64,000 nt of DNA from the NCBI RefSeq assembly GCF_900163645.1, contig NZ_FUKM01000046.1:221861-285860 (forward strand), in the 5' to 3' direction. Source of the stretch: Halomonas citrativorans. GTDB lineage: Bacteria > Pseudomonadota > Gammaproteobacteria > Pseudomonadales > Halomonadaceae. Under the pieces are notes generated by a model. That model did not search any database and had not been told where the DNA came from. It saw only the letters and a list, made by a program, of their open reading frames with translations. The position numbers and the translations under genes were made by a program. Below, piece by piece: positions 28,180 to 37,749 of this stretch (position 1 is the first letter of the stretch; each line of letters begins with the position of its first letter).

Positions 28180-29481
28180 TTAAAATGCTTCCCAGGCTTC
28201 TGTTTCCACCTTTCTTGAAGCAGTGCCGATAGAAAGAGGCTTGGAAGTGACGGACTCGACAGGCCCCGCCGTGGATGAGGCGGATACAGGCGTTGGGTTA
28301 TGAGCAACCTGAAAACGCTCAACGGTATTTCTTAACCGCGCCGCTTCATCTTCAAGCTCATTGGCGTTATGAGCGGCATGCTGAACAAGCTGGGCATTTT
28401 GCTGAACCACTTGGTCCATTTGTGCAACCGCTTGATTAACCTGAGCAATACCGTTGCTCTGCTCTTCGGAGGCTGCAGCAATTTCATCCATGATATCGTT
28501 GACCCGCTGCACTGCATCAACCAGCGCTTGCATGGTCTCACCTGCCTGATTGACCCGCTGCGTGCCGGTCTCTACTTTACCCAACGAGGTATCAATGAGC
28601 GTACGAATCTCCTTCGCCGCGTTAGCGCTGCGACTGGCCAGGCTACGCACTTCCTGAGCGACCACAGCAAACCCCTTGCCATGCTCACCCGCACGGGCAG
28701 CCTCTACCGATGCGTTAAGCGCCAGGATATTGGTTTGAAACGCAATATTATCAATCAACGTGATGATATCGGCCACTTGATGAGAGCTGGCATTGATATC
28801 CTGCATGGTTTCAACAATGCCGCTCACTTCTTCACCGCTTCGCCTCGCTGTTAACGTAGCATTTTGCGCAAGCTGGCTAGCCTGACGTGCGTTATCGGCA
28901 TTGTGGCCCACCGTTGAGGCAAGCTGTTCCATACTGGAGGCGGTCTCTTCAAGCGAAGAGGCCTGCTGTTCAGTACGCGAGGAGAGGTCGTTATTACCGC
29001 TGGCAATCTGTTGAGAGCGCGCATAAATGGACGACCCACTGCCACGCACAACGCTCACTGTTTCTGATAAAGAAGCCTGCATATGCGCCATCGCAACGTA
29101 TAGCCGACCTATTTCATTATTGCCCGGTGCCGAGATCTGCTGGCTTAAATCGCCCTGAGCCATGCGTTCGAAATAGCCAACCAAACGATCCAGTGGCTTA
29201 AGTACATTGACCGTCACGCCCCAAATCACCACCACGACGGTCGTCACTGTGATCACCACAATGGCGATAAGCGCCCAGCGAATGCGGCCGGTAAAGTCCG
29301 AGAATTCAGCCTGTTGAACGCTGCCATCACTGGCGGCCTGCATGATGGCTGCCCCATGCTGAAGAGCATAAAAACCGATGCCACAGGCCACAATCACCAG
29401 TAACGAAAAGGAAGCAAGCACCAGCCCCCAACTGAGCCGCACGGTCATGTTTCCCAACATCTGCCGCATTAGCTGTGTCAC
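28180..29481 (-). CDS. Short methyl-accepting chemotaxis protein with a minimal periplasmic loop
   Basis: A 433-residue receptor with two membrane helices (about 14-36 and 65-90) separated by only about 30 periplasmic residues, then HAMP and the signalling hairpin tip [20 protein letters not shown], ending in AWEAF. There is no room for a standard ligand-binding domain, so it may sense through the membrane, HAMP or a partner. GTG 29481 is chosen as start because GGAG lies eight bases upstream; ATG 29469 is an alternative. It is located between cheW and the PAS receptor gene. Confidence 0.9.
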   Translation of the reverse strand: MTQLMRQMLGNMTVRLSWGLVLASFSLLVIVACGIGFYALQHGAAIMQAASDGSVQQAEFSDFTGRIRWALIAIVVITVTTVVVVIWGVTVNVLKPLDRLVGYFERMAQGDLSQQISAPGNNEIGRLYVAMAHMQASLSETVSVVRGSGSSIYARSQQIASGNNDLSSRTEQQASSLEETASSMEQLASTVGHNADNARQASQLAQNATLTARRSGEEVSGIVETMQDINASSHQVADIITLIDNIAFQTNILALNASVEAARAGEHGKGFAVVAQEVRSLASRSANAAKEIRTLIDTSLGKVETGTQRVNQAGETMQALVDAVQRVNDIMDEIAAASEEQSNGIAQVNQAVAQMDQVVQQNAQLVQHAAHNANELEDEAARLRNTVERFQVAHNPTPVSASSTAGPVESVTSKPLSIGTASRKVETEAWEAF

Positions 29482-29599
29482 AATGTTTTCTCCAAACACA
29501 ACGTCACTCGCAGGCGCATTCCTTGGCGCTAGAGGGGCCGTTCAACTTGGGAAGACACGTTCCGTGTGGCCTTTTTAGTACAAAGTAGCGGCAGTCGCC

Positions 29600-30100
29600 T
29601 TAACGATTGCTGGTGCTATCCACCAATGCCATCTCTTCACTGGTAAGCAGCTTATCGATATCGACAAGTACCAGCATGCGGTCATCCAGGCTGCCAAGAC
29701 CGCTCAGGAAATCAGAAGACAGGGTGACACCAAATTCAGGCGCCGGTTTAATTTGCTCAGGGTTTAACGTCATGACGTCAGAAACGCCGTCGACCACGAT
29801 ACCCACGACGCGATCGGCAACGTTAACCACAATCACCACGGTCTGGCCGCCGTACTCCACGTTTTCAAGATGGAATTTGATACGCAGATCGACAATCGGC
29901 ACAATCACGCCGCGCAGATTGGTAACCCCTTTAATAAAGTCAGGCGCATTAGCAATACGCGTTACATTTTCGTAACCGCGAATCTCCTGTACCTTCAAAA
30001 TATCAATGGCGTACTCTTCTTCGCCTAATGAAAATACTAAAAACTCACGGTTTTCAGCTTCATCCGCGGCGAGAACCGCCTCATTATTTGCTTGACTCAT
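29600..30100 (-). CDS. cheW: Chemotaxis coupling protein CheW
   Basis: Adaptor linking CheA to receptors. The 166-residue protein is a single CheW-like SH3-type domain, with [15 protein letters not shown] at its start, [14 protein letters not shown] in the middle and [17 protein letters not shown] near the end. Its ATG overlaps the cheA stop by four bases. Confidence 0.97.
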   Translation of the reverse strand: MSQANNEAVLAADEAENREFLVFSLGEEEYAIDILKVQEIRGYENVTRIANAPDFIKGVTNLRGVIVPIVDLRIKFHLENVEYGGQTVVIVVNVADRVVGIVVDGVSDVMTLNPEQIKPAPEFGVTLSSDFLSGLGSLDDRMLVLVDIDKLLTSEEMALVDSTSNR

Positions 30101-32172
30101 GACGGCTCAGCCTCCTTATAAAAAGAGATAGGTTGATTATTAATCACTTTGCTCGCTTCTTTCTTGACCCTGCTCAAGCGATGCAGTCCTGTGATATCCA
30201 AAATTAGCGCTACGCTGCCATCCCCCAGGATGGTTGCCGCCGAAATCCCCGGCACCTTGCGGTAATTGTCTTCAAGGTTTTTCACCACTACCTGCTGCTG
30301 CCCAACCAGTTCATCAACCAGCATGGCATAACGGCGTCCTTCGCCCTGCACGATGACCGCGATACTCTGGGTAGGATCCGTAATGGCGTTTTCCACATCC
30401 AGAACTTCATGAATCGCAATAACAGGCAAATACTCGTCGCGTACCTTTAAGACAACGTCGTCTCCGGCCATCGCGTACATCTCGCCCTTGGTTGGCTGTA
30501 ACGATTCAAGCACGGTAGAAAGCGGCAGAATAAACGTCTCCCCACCGACCTTAATCGACATGCCATCCAGTATCGCAAGCGTTAACGGCAGCACTATCCG
30601 CGTGTTGGTGCCTTCGCCTTTTTTGGACTGGATCTCAACACGACCGCCCATTCCCTGAATATTACGTTTAACCACATCCATGCCCACACCACGTCCGGAG
30701 ACATCGGTCACGGCCTCAGCGGTTGAAAAGCCTGGCGCAAAAATAAGTTGGTAAACGTCTTCGTCGCTCATGGTGTCAGAGACGCTAAGGCCATTTTCAC
30801 GTGCCTTGGCTAGCAGTCGCTCACGATCCATTCCGGCGCCATCATCGCGCACCTCAATCAGGATGTTACCGCCCTGATGGCGAGCAGAAAGTACGAGCTT
30901 GCCAATACGGGGCTTGCCAAGCGCTTCGCGCTTATCCGGCATTTCAATGCCGTGATCAAGGCTATTACGCACCAGGTGAGTTAAGGGATCGGTAATCCGC
31001 TCAACCAAACTCTTATCAAGCTCCGTGGACTTACCCTCGGTCACAAGCTCTATCTCTTTACCCAGCTTGCCCGCGGTATCGCGTACAACACGCGGAAAAC
31101 GGCTAAACACGAATTCCATGGGAATCATGCGGATCGACATGACCGCTTCTTGCAAGTCTCGGGCATTACGCTGCAAAAGGCTCATGCCATTTTGAAGCGA
31201 GCTGTTGCCCACCGACTGATCGTCCAAATCGCTAACCGTTTGATCAAGCATCGATTGGGTAATGATTAGCTCGCCCACCAGATTGATAATCTGGTCGACT
31301 TTATCCACCGAAACGCGAATGGAAGAGGACTCGGCGGCCGCCTTTTTCGACTTAGCACTGCTATCGGGCGTCTTTTTGGCCTCTGCAGGTGGGCGCGCAG
31401 CTTCTGGTGCAGGCGTTGTAGGCTCCGGTGTTACTGGAGCAGGAGCAGGCGGCGGCGTGCTTTTAGCCTCCTCTTGTGCAGTTGCAGGGGCACCACTCGC
31501 TACACGAATCTCAATCTGCTCTGGTTCAATGATGAAACACATGACGGCTTCAATATCGTCAGCGCTGACATCGCCACTCAGTATGACTTCGTAACATTTC
31601 TCATCGCCAGACTGCGACTGAACATCGCCCAGCTGCTCAAGCTCTTCAACCAGCAACGTACGCTCTTTTTCAACCACATTAAGCAGGGCGACAATCAGCT
31701 GGTTTTGACCGACTGAGGCTTTCGCTGGTTCTTCAGCCTGGACGACCGGTGCCGCTGCCTCCACCGGCGCATCCAATGTTTGACCAATTTCTTCCAGGGC
31801 TATCTGCTGTAATACTTGGCAAATTCTTTCGTACGCCTCTTGATTGGGCGCTTCCTCGTTGCGATAGGCATCGAGTTGCTCATGCATGATGTCTTTAGCC
31901 TCTAAAAAGGTATCCACGAGCTCGGCACGCAGTACAAGCTCCCCTTTACGTGCATGATCCAGCAGATTTTCGAGTATATGCGTTGTCTTTTGTAGCACGC
32001 TAAAGCCGAAGGTACCTGCTCCACCTTTGATCGAGTGCGCCGCGCGGAAAATAGCGTTTAGCTGCTCAATGTCGGGATTATCGACATTAAGCTCCAGCAA
32101 GTGCTGCTCCATATCAGCAAGCAACTCTTCAGCCTCTTCAAAAAAGGTGTCAAAAAAATCCGCTATATCCAT
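30097..32172 (-). CDS. cheA: Chemotaxis histidine kinase CheA
   Basis: Autophosphorylates on His46 of its HPt domain ([14 protein letters not shown]) and passes phosphate to CheY and CheB. The 691 residues then show a P2-like response-regulator docking domain (about 160-240), a Pro/Ala-rich linker, the dimerisation helices, a HATPase domain with N and G boxes ([26 protein letters not shown]) and a C-terminal CheW-like domain. ATG 32172 is preferred to the upstream GTG because GGAG lies six bases before it. It follows motB. Confidence 0.97.
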   Translation of the reverse strand: MDIADFFDTFFEEAEELLADMEQHLLELNVDNPDIEQLNAIFRAAHSIKGGAGTFGFSVLQKTTHILENLLDHARKGELVLRAELVDTFLEAKDIMHEQLDAYRNEEAPNQEAYERICQVLQQIALEEIGQTLDAPVEAAAPVVQAEEPAKASVGQNQLIVALLNVVEKERTLLVEELEQLGDVQSQSGDEKCYEVILSGDVSADDIEAVMCFIIEPEQIEIRVASGAPATAQEEAKSTPPPAPAPVTPEPTTPAPEAARPPAEAKKTPDSSAKSKKAAAESSSIRVSVDKVDQIINLVGELIITQSMLDQTVSDLDDQSVGNSSLQNGMSLLQRNARDLQEAVMSIRMIPMEFVFSRFPRVVRDTAGKLGKEIELVTEGKSTELDKSLVERITDPLTHLVRNSLDHGIEMPDKREALGKPRIGKLVLSARHQGGNILIEVRDDGAGMDRERLLAKARENGLSVSDTMSDEDVYQLIFAPGFSTAEAVTDVSGRGVGMDVVKRNIQGMGGRVEIQSKKGEGTNTRIVLPLTLAILDGMSIKVGGETFILPLSTVLESLQPTKGEMYAMAGDDVVLKVRDEYLPVIAIHEVLDVENAITDPTQSIAVIVQGEGRRYAMLVDELVGQQQVVVKNLEDNYRKVPGISAATILGDGSVALILDITGLHRLSRVKKEASKVINNQPISFYKEAEPS

Positions 32173-32215
32173 GCACCACTCCACTCTAACGTCATATTTT
32201 TGTCACAAGCCAACG

Positions 32216-33139
32216 CTAATCCGACGCATTTGTCGGCAGGGGCTCTTGCGTTAAGTCTTCGACCAGGTCATCCGCAGAAGCAGGCAGCGTGGCATCAGAA
32301 CTCATCGTTCCCGGGTTGCGAATCGCCTCTGCGATTTCGGGTAGCAAGACGACAAGTTCAATACGGCGATTAACCGGATCTCGAGGATCCGTATCGGGTA
32401 ACACGACACGGTTAGCAAAGCCTGATACGCGCAGCAGTTGATCAGGGTCAAGCCCCCCGGTCACCAGCTCGCGGCGCGAGGCATTGGCACGATCATTAGA
32501 GAGCTCCCAGTTGCTATAGCCCCGATATCCTCCGGCATAGGGCACGTTATCGGTATGTCCACTAATACTAAGATCGTTAGGCAATTCGTTAAGCAACGGC
32601 GCAATCGTGCGCAGTAAATTGCGCATATACGGGGCCACCTGATCACTGCCCAACTCAAACATTGGGCGTTGCTCGGTATCCAGCAGTTGGATACGAAGCC
32701 CTTCACGGGTTAAATCAAAGCGCATTTGCCTGCGTAGCTGACGCAGCTCGGGGTCTGCCTCAATTGCGCGTTCGATGCGCTCCTGTAGATCGGTAAAGAA
32801 ACGTCGCTCCTGCATGCTTGGCCGGGTCTGCTGCATGGTATCGATGCGCGCTCTTTCACCATCACTGTGTGTCGGGTCTGGGCCACCGCCAGGGATAACT
32901 CTGGTACTGCCTGATTGATCACCACCAGTGATCGCCGTCACCAGAGGCGTACTGAAATATTCTGCCACGCCGCGCCGCGTTTCTTCACTGGAGACACTTA
33001 AAATCCACATTACCAGGAACAGCGCCATCAGTGCGGTCATGAAATCCGCTAGAGCAATTTTCCAGGCGCCGCCGTGATGCGCATGCACCACCTTTTTACG
33101 CCGGATGATAATCGGGCGCTTTTCACCGCCCTTACTCAT
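32216..33139 (-). CDS. motB: Flagellar stator protein MotB
   Basis: Peptidoglycan-anchored stator subunit. In the 307-residue protein the single membrane helix has Asp32 (ADFMTALMALFLVMW), the proton-carrying residue at the same number as in E. coli. A periplasmic linker and an OmpA-like domain (ISGHTDNVPYAGG, then NWELSNDRANA) follow. It overlaps motA by four bases. It is distinct from the shorter MotD-like protein at 12152-12823. Confidence 0.97.
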   Translation of the reverse strand: MSKGGEKRPIIIRRKKVVHAHHGGAWKIALADFMTALMALFLVMWILSVSSEETRRGVAEYFSTPLVTAITGGDQSGSTRVIPGGGPDPTHSDGERARIDTMQQTRPSMQERRFFTDLQERIERAIEADPELRQLRRQMRFDLTREGLRIQLLDTEQRPMFELGSDQVAPYMRNLLRTIAPLLNELPNDLSISGHTDNVPYAGGYRGYSNWELSNDRANASRRELVTGGLDPDQLLRVSGFANRVVLPDTDPRDPVNRRIELVVLLPEIAEAIRNPGTMSSDATLPASADDLVEDLTQEPLPTNASD

Positions 33140-34005
33140 GCAGTACCGCTCTTCTTGGCATTTTTCACATACTCTTCAAGCTCGAAAAAAGTTGGACGCT
33201 CGGCGGTATACAGCGCTTTACGGCCAAACTCAACGGCCAGCTGAGGTGCGTAGCCGTGCAAACTTGCCAATAATGTTATCCGAATGCATTGCATCATCTT
33301 TTCTGCTTCCTGGGCTTGCCGACCGGCGAAGCTGGCAATGGGGTTAATAAAGCCGTAACCCAACAAAATACCCAGGAAGGTTCCCACCAGCGCGTGGGCA
33401 ATCATTTCACCCATCTGTTGCGCAGTGGCATCCGCATAGGTCAATGCCTTGATGACCCCCATTACTGCCGCCACGATGCCGAAGGCGGGCATGGCATCGC
33501 CCACTTTTGCAATCGCATCGACGGGGACATGAGCCTCTTGTTCAAATACTTCGATTTCGTGCAGCATCAGCTCATCAATTTCCATAGGCTCCATGCCGCC
33601 ACTCACCATCAAGCGCAGGTAGTCCGTCAAGAACGTCATGACATGCGGATCAGCTAATACAGCAGGATGTTCTTGAAAAAGGGGACTTTCTTGAGGGTTA
33701 TCAATATCTCGCTCTATGCCCAGCATTCCTTCACGGCGGATTTTTGACAATAGCTTGTACTGCATTGCCATCACTTCCATGTAAAATACTTTGTTATATT
33801 TTTTTGCTCCCCTGAGCCTGGGCAGTAGCTTGAAGGTGGCTTTAATCGCTTTGATGTTGTTGGCAGCGATAAATGAGCCAACACCAGCACCGCCGATAAT
33901 GACTAGCTCAAGTGGTTGGTACATAGGGCCTAGACTGCCACCTGCCAGCACATAGCCACCAAATACACATAACAAAACGACTACATAGCCTAAAAGTATC
34001 AGCAC
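33136..34005 (-). CDS. motA: Flagellar stator protein MotA
   Basis: Ion-channel and torque-generating stator subunit with four membrane helices (two at residues 1-50, two at about 165-220) and a large charged cytoplasmic loop that contacts FliG. The 289-residue length is typical of MotA. It starts with GTG. Conserved segments include GDAMPAFGIVAAVMGVI and LVGTFLGILLGYG. It lies downstream of flhDC and starts the motAB-cheAW series. Confidence 0.96.
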   Translation of the reverse strand: MLILLGYVVVLLCVFGGYVLAGGSLGPMYQPLELVIIGGAGVGSFIAANNIKAIKATFKLLPRLRGAKKYNKVFYMEVMAMQYKLLSKIRREGMLGIERDIDNPQESPLFQEHPAVLADPHVMTFLTDYLRLMVSGGMEPMEIDELMLHEIEVFEQEAHVPVDAIAKVGDAMPAFGIVAAVMGVIKALTYADATAQQMGEMIAHALVGTFLGILLGYGFINPIASFAGRQAQEAEKMMQCIRITLLASLHGYAPQLAVEFGRKALYTAERPTFFELEEYVKNAKKSGTA

Positions 34006-34080
34006 AAGCAGGGTCCTTGCGGTGTTTCAGTATTAAGTAGGGAACCAAAACTTAGCCATCTGTTCAGATGGTTGAGTGGC

Positions 34081-34108
34081 GTTCCGGCTCAAGTACAAAT
34101 TAGCTTTA
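34081..34108 (-). promoter_or_regulatory. Weak candidate sigma-28 promoter of motA
   Basis: On the minus strand TAAAGCTA and GCCGGAAC are separated by 12 bases, compared with TAAAGTTT-N11-GCCGATAA for the good sites in this window. The match is imperfect, but the position between flhC and motA is where enteric bacteria have such a promoter. Confidence 0.3.
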
Positions 34109-34149
34109 TCATACCAGGGCTAATGTACAGTCTAATTAAAAAGTAACGC

Positions 34150-34181
34150 CGCCTTTTAACGCTATCTATTCGTTAAAGGCG
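34150..34181 (-). terminator. Inverted repeat after flhC, possible terminator
   Basis: Arms CGCCTTTTAACG and CGTTAAAGGCG (one bulged base) enclose a nine-base loop, 16 bases past the flhC stop. On the minus strand GCGTTACTTTTTAATT follows. It could end or attenuate flhDC transcription before motA. Confidence 0.5.
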
Positions 34182-34196
34182 CATTTGATAATTCTT

Positions 34197-34754
34197 TTAC
34201 CCTTCACTGATGCCGTGGCTATCTTCCTTGGCTTGCTGCGCCTTACGGGTTTTGCCTGCCCGCGATGGCGGCTGACAAATACCACAGATATAGTCGTGAG
34301 ACGGACTATGAGCATGAGCCACAAACTGCCCACCACAGCGCGTGCAACGGCTAAACTCAAGCAGGTCGCTTTCAAAAAAGCGCACTAACGTCCAGGCACG
34401 CGTCAAACCCAATACGGGCTCGGCGCCCTCCAACATCATCTGCTCATTGTAAAGTCGATAGGCTTTTACAAACGCCTCGATCCTCTCGCAGCAGGTGTCT
34501 CGCAGCAGGCTGGCGTAGATATTGTAAAAAAGCGATGAATGAACATTGGGCAGCCAGGTAATAAACCAATCGGTCGAAAACGGCAGCATGCCCTTAGGCG
34601 GCGACATTCCACAGACTTCTTTATAAAGCTTGATCAGTCGCGTACGGCTTAATTCGGTTTCCGTTTCCAGCACCTGCAAGCGTGCGCCTAGCTCAATCAG
34701 CTCAATTGCCAGCTGCACTTGGTGCATTTCATCCACCAGGCTTTTCTGGGTCAC
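34197..34754 (-). CDS. flhC: Flagellar master regulator subunit FlhC
   Basis: With FlhD forms the FlhD4C2 activator of early flagellar operons. The 185-residue protein has the zinc-binding cysteines as CTRCGG and CGICQ near its C-terminus and the family segment ARLQVLETETELSRTRLIKLY near its N-terminus. It starts with GTG overlapping the flhD stop by four bases. Confidence 0.96.
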   Translation of the reverse strand: MTQKSLVDEMHQVQLAIELIELGARLQVLETETELSRTRLIKLYKEVCGMSPPKGMLPFSTDWFITWLPNVHSSLFYNIYASLLRDTCCERIEAFVKAYRLYNEQMMLEGAEPVLGLTRAWTLVRFFESDLLEFSRCTRCGGQFVAHAHSPSHDYICGICQPPSRAGKTRKAQQAKEDSHGISEG

Positions 34755-35080
34755 CCCTTATCTCCTGATAATGACTCAAATGTATCGCCAGCTAACAGTA
34801 GCGAAGCGTGTAGACCAGCGAGCCCCTGATCGCGCGGATTCTCAGTGATCTGACGTAGCCGCTGAGCACTCGGCTGACTGAATCGACATATCAGCTGGTT
34901 AGTACGCGCCAATTTCGTCAATTGGCGAGCACTCAGCGAAGACAGCAGTTCAGCAACGTCATTATCTATTTTTAAACGAAATAGTGCTGTTTCGCGGTCT
35001 TCACTTAACAGGCGCTGCGCGAGAAGCAAATAGGCTAAATTAATTTCTTCAATTTCATCGAGATAGTTGGTGTGACTCAT
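34751..35080 (-). CDS. flhD: Flagellar master regulator subunit FlhD
   Basis: Partner of FlhC in the master activator. The 109-residue helical protein begins with the family-typical EIEEINLAYLLLAQRLL and contains LSARQLTKLARTNQLICRF. Length agrees with the family (about 105-119). It is the first gene of the flhDC pair, 112 bases after the FlhB-domain gene; no clear promoter was assigned. Confidence 0.95.
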   Translation of the reverse strand: MSHTNYLDEIEEINLAYLLLAQRLLSEDRETALFRLKIDNDVAELLSSLSARQLTKLARTNQLICRFSQPSAQRLRQITENPRDQGLAGLHASLLLAGDTFESLSGDKG

Positions 35081-35192
35081 AGTGTTCCATCAAATGACAC
35101 AGGCGCTATCTTGTAACCGTTATGCGGACGCCTTGATGACTTTTCTGCCCCTTCGCCATGGTTGCACACTATCTATATATTGGCTACTTGGC

Positions 35193-35477
35193 TCAATCAT
35201 GGCGTTTTAGGCCCTCGTCTGACAGCTCAAATACCCACACCAGCAGCTCTGCCACTACTTGATAGAGGCGCGGGGGTATCTCTGCGTCTAAATCCAGCTG
35301 CATTAAAAGTGCTACGATCTCAGGTGCATCATGCACATAAATCCCTTGCCGGTGGGCTTCCGCCATAATGCGCTCGGCAAGCTCGCCATATCCCTTTGCG
35401 ACAACACGTGGTGCGCGTTCGCTTTCCTGGTAAGCAAGCGCAACCGCCTGGCGGTTACGCTCATTCGGCACGGACAT
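35193..35477 (-). CDS. FlhB C-terminal-domain paralogue
   Basis: A 94-residue soluble protein corresponding to the cytoplasmic domain of FlhB after its cleavage site: RNRQAVALAYQESERAPRVVAKGYGELAERI, as separate segments, aligns with the region of FlhB following NPTH. It has no membrane helices and no NPTH itself. Such proteins are known next to fliK-like genes and can stand in for the cleaved FlhB domain. The start at 35477 (MSVPNERN) overlaps the preceding FliK-like gene by 17 bases; a longer frame exists but adds unrelated residues. Confidence 0.8.
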   Translation of the reverse strand: MSVPNERNRQAVALAYQESERAPRVVAKGYGELAERIMAEAHRQGIYVHDAPEIVALLMQLDLDAEIPPRLYQVVAELLVWVFELSDEGLKRHD

Positions 35478-36741
35478 CACTACTCTCCAGCGGTATATAC
35501 CGCGCACGCACCTGCACTTTGTCCAAATCCAGCGCATTCAAACGCTGCTCTAAAGTAGGGATACCTTGCTCAAGATACTGATGCGTGGCTTTATCGGCCG
35601 TTGTTAAATCAATACTTAACACCGCTCGATAAAACCACAATGAGACGCTAAAGGCTCCTAAATTAGGCACATCCAACTGCATCTCAGAGCGCCACCCATC
35701 CTCCTCCTTATTATCACCCTCACCGCCCCCATTTTTTTCTTGAGCAGGCAGATGGATCACAAGTGCCATAAAAATGCCTGCCCAAACGTCACCCTCCCAA
35801 CGAACCACAGGCATGACCAGCATGTCCAACTGCTGACGTACGATACTTTGCAAACTTTCATGGACCACTTCACGGTGCCCACGACTGCTGAGAGCTTCCA
35901 TGCCGCGCTCATAGGCCATGGCATCGCGCGTCAACCTGGCATTATCCTCCATACTGGGCGGCGCACTTTGCGTAAAAGCTGCTGTATTCGGCATTGGGGC
36001 TGCACGCGTGGCGGCAGTCTGATCGTTGGATACATACTGCAAAGCGCTGCCGGGCACTATTGCTTTGGTCAAAGGCGACTCGGAAAAAGACGCCTTTAAT
36101 AAAAACGGCACATTAGGCGATAACGGCTCGGCGGGCTGTAACGGCGCATGGAGCTGCAGCGGTACACTTGGCAGTGATGCACTAGGCTGTAGCGCAGCGC
36201 CTGAGGGCAGTGCGAGTGGGCGAGGGCCGGGCTGCATTTGCGGCTCTCGTAGCAGTTGCTGACGTGCCATATCGCCTTGAAACCAACGCTTTAAATGGGA
36301 CTCATAAAACAGCCCGCTATCGCGTATGCTGGACTCCAAACGTTCCGCAACAACCGTCGCCGCTGGCGCCTCTTGCGCAGCCAACAAGGGCGCGGGTGGC
36401 CGAATGACGGCAGGTGGCGCAGGGAAGCGCAGTAACACATCCGCAATACTGCGCGCTGCTGGACTGAAATGGGTCTGTGTTGACCCCGGCGGCGCACCCT
36501 GCGTATCACCTCGCGCCAATAGCCTGTCACCGTTAAGTGACCCCGGCGCGCGCTTTAAATCATTCAGCAATGCCGGTTCAGTACGTCCATCAAGGCGTGA
36601 ATCGCCCTGTAGAGCGCGCGGCCCCTCACCAGGAGGAATCGGCTTAACAGGTTCGCTCAGCGCATGCTTTAACGACACCTCCCCCTGTCGACCCAGCACT
36701 TGATGCATAAGCGTATCAATCAACGGTGTGATACCACTCAC
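35461..36741 (-). CDS. Second FliK-like hook-length control family protein
   Basis: A 426-residue protein with a long Pro/Ala/Leu-rich, apparently disordered N-terminal two-thirds and a folded C-terminal domain (from about residue 300: WEGDVWAGIFMALVIHLPA, then DVPNLGAFSVSLWFYRAVLSI) similar to the FliK C-domain that contacts FlhB. A normal FliK is encoded at 44347-45774, so this is a paralogue or a distinct relative. It sits between fliT and the FlhB-domain gene and should be expressed with fliS from a sigma-28 promoter. Confidence 0.7.
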   Translation of the reverse strand: MSGITPLIDTLMHQVLGRQGEVSLKHALSEPVKPIPPGEGPRALQGDSRLDGRTEPALLNDLKRAPGSLNGDRLLARGDTQGAPPGSTQTHFSPAARSIADVLLRFPAPPAVIRPPAPLLAAQEAPAATVVAERLESSIRDSGLFYESHLKRWFQGDMARQQLLREPQMQPGPRPLALPSGAALQPSASLPSVPLQLHAPLQPAEPLSPNVPFLLKASFSESPLTKAIVPGSALQYVSNDQTAATRAAPMPNTAAFTQSAPPSMEDNARLTRDAMAYERGMEALSSRGHREVVHESLQSIVRQQLDMLVMPVVRWEGDVWAGIFMALVIHLPAQEKNGGGEGDNKEEDGWRSEMQLDVPNLGAFSVSLWFYRAVLSIDLTTADKATHQYLEQGIPTLEQRLNALDLDKVQVRARYIPLESSDVRAE

Positions 36742-37142
36742 TTGGCCGCTTCTCCATCGTCAGAGCCCAAGGCACTAAAAGAAGCGCCCTGCTGGGGTGC
36801 GTAGGCACGATGAAGATCTCGCTGACGCTGAGAAACACCAATTAGCTTGCCTAACTCATCTCGCCTTGCCATCAAGCGACGCCGAATTTCCACATCATAT
36901 TCTAAAATGCGCTCAAGTAACTCTGCCTTACGCTGCTTGGCGGGATCATCCAGCACCACCACGCTATCGAGCTTGCGCACCTCCTCGACCAGCAAGACAT
37001 AATGGGTGCGCTGCTCAATCAGTTCTACCCACTGCTCGGCGCTGACCAGCTCATGCATTTGAGTAACATGAACCAGCAGCCCCTCATACGCATCTAACAG
37101 TACGTGCGGTGCGTGATCGTGGGCATTTATGGAAGCTGCCAT
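36738..37142 (-). CDS. fliT: FliT-like flagellar chaperone
   Basis: Small helical protein of 134 residues in the position of FliT, the chaperone of the filament cap FliD that in enterics also binds FlhC. The start at 37142 (MAASINAHDHAP) lies seven bases after the fliS stop with GAGG five bases upstream. The sequence is coiled-coil-like and charged, with little strict conservation, so the name rests mainly on size and location. It overlaps the downstream FliK-like gene by four bases. Confidence 0.65.
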   Translation of the reverse strand: MAASINAHDHAPHVLLDAYEGLLVHVTQMHELVSAEQWVELIEQRTHYVLLVEEVRKLDSVVVLDDPAKQRKAELLERILEYDVEIRRRLMARRDELGKLIGVSQRQRDLHRAYAPQQGASFSALGSDDGEAAK

Positions 37143-37149
37143 GAGGGCC

Positions 37150-37566
37150 TCATACGCTTTGCTGTTGTCCAATTTCACGCCATGCAGAGGCAATATTTTC
37201 AAGCAGTTGCTCCGCTTGGTTTAAGCTTTCCTCGTCATTTCGCAAATTGGCGGTGAGTAATAAGCGAGCGATGTAGTCATAAAGTGACGCCAATCGCTCA
37301 GCAATATCGCCACCTTTTTCTTGGTCAAGGGCGGCGCCAAGGCCGTTATTGATAATATCCAACGCTTTGGATATTGCTTTGCCTTTCTCACTCGTGTTGC
37401 CGCTTTGCATGTGGATACGCGCAGCACGAATAGATGTTTGCGCTCCCTCAAACAACAAGACAATAAGCCTATGCGGATCAGCTGACATCACGCCACTTTC
37501 GACACCAACGCGCGCATAAGCGTTAGCACCTCTTCCGTAGGCAGCACTGCCGCGAGAGTATGTCAC
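37150..37566 (-). CDS. fliS: Flagellin chaperone FliS
   Basis: Binds flagellin in the cytosol and prevents early polymerisation. The 138-residue helical protein shows the family patterns YARVGVESGVMSADPHRLI and LFEGAQTSIRAARIHMQ. It starts with GTG, with AGGAG nine bases upstream. A sigma-28 promoter lies about 105 bases before it. Its client flagellin is not encoded in this window. Confidence 0.95.
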   Translation of the reverse strand: MTYSRGSAAYGRGANAYARVGVESGVMSADPHRLIVLLFEGAQTSIRAARIHMQSGNTSEKGKAISKALDIINNGLGAALDQEKGGDIAERLASLYDYIARLLLTANLRNDEESLNQAEQLLENIASAWREIGQQQSV

Positions 37567-37670
37567 TAGCTTGAACTCCTAATTGATACCGGTTACTGGT
37601 CAGACAACACGGTAACCGCCGCCCGCCTTTTCTCATTTAATACGAGCACACCATGCTCATCTATAAAATG

Positions 37671-37697
37671 ATATCGGCGCAATGGCGCCAGACTTTA
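37671..37697 (-). promoter_or_regulatory. Sigma-28 promoter of the fliS operon
   Basis: Minus strand TAAAGTCT-N11-GCCGATAT, one mismatch in each box from the TAAAGTTT-N11-GCCGATAA pattern recognised by FliA. It would drive fliS, fliT, the second fliK-like gene and the FlhB-domain gene. Confidence 0.85.
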
Positions 37698-37749
37698 ATG
37701 GCGCAGCCAACTTTCTTTGCAACAAAAAGAATACCTGACCAACCCATTA

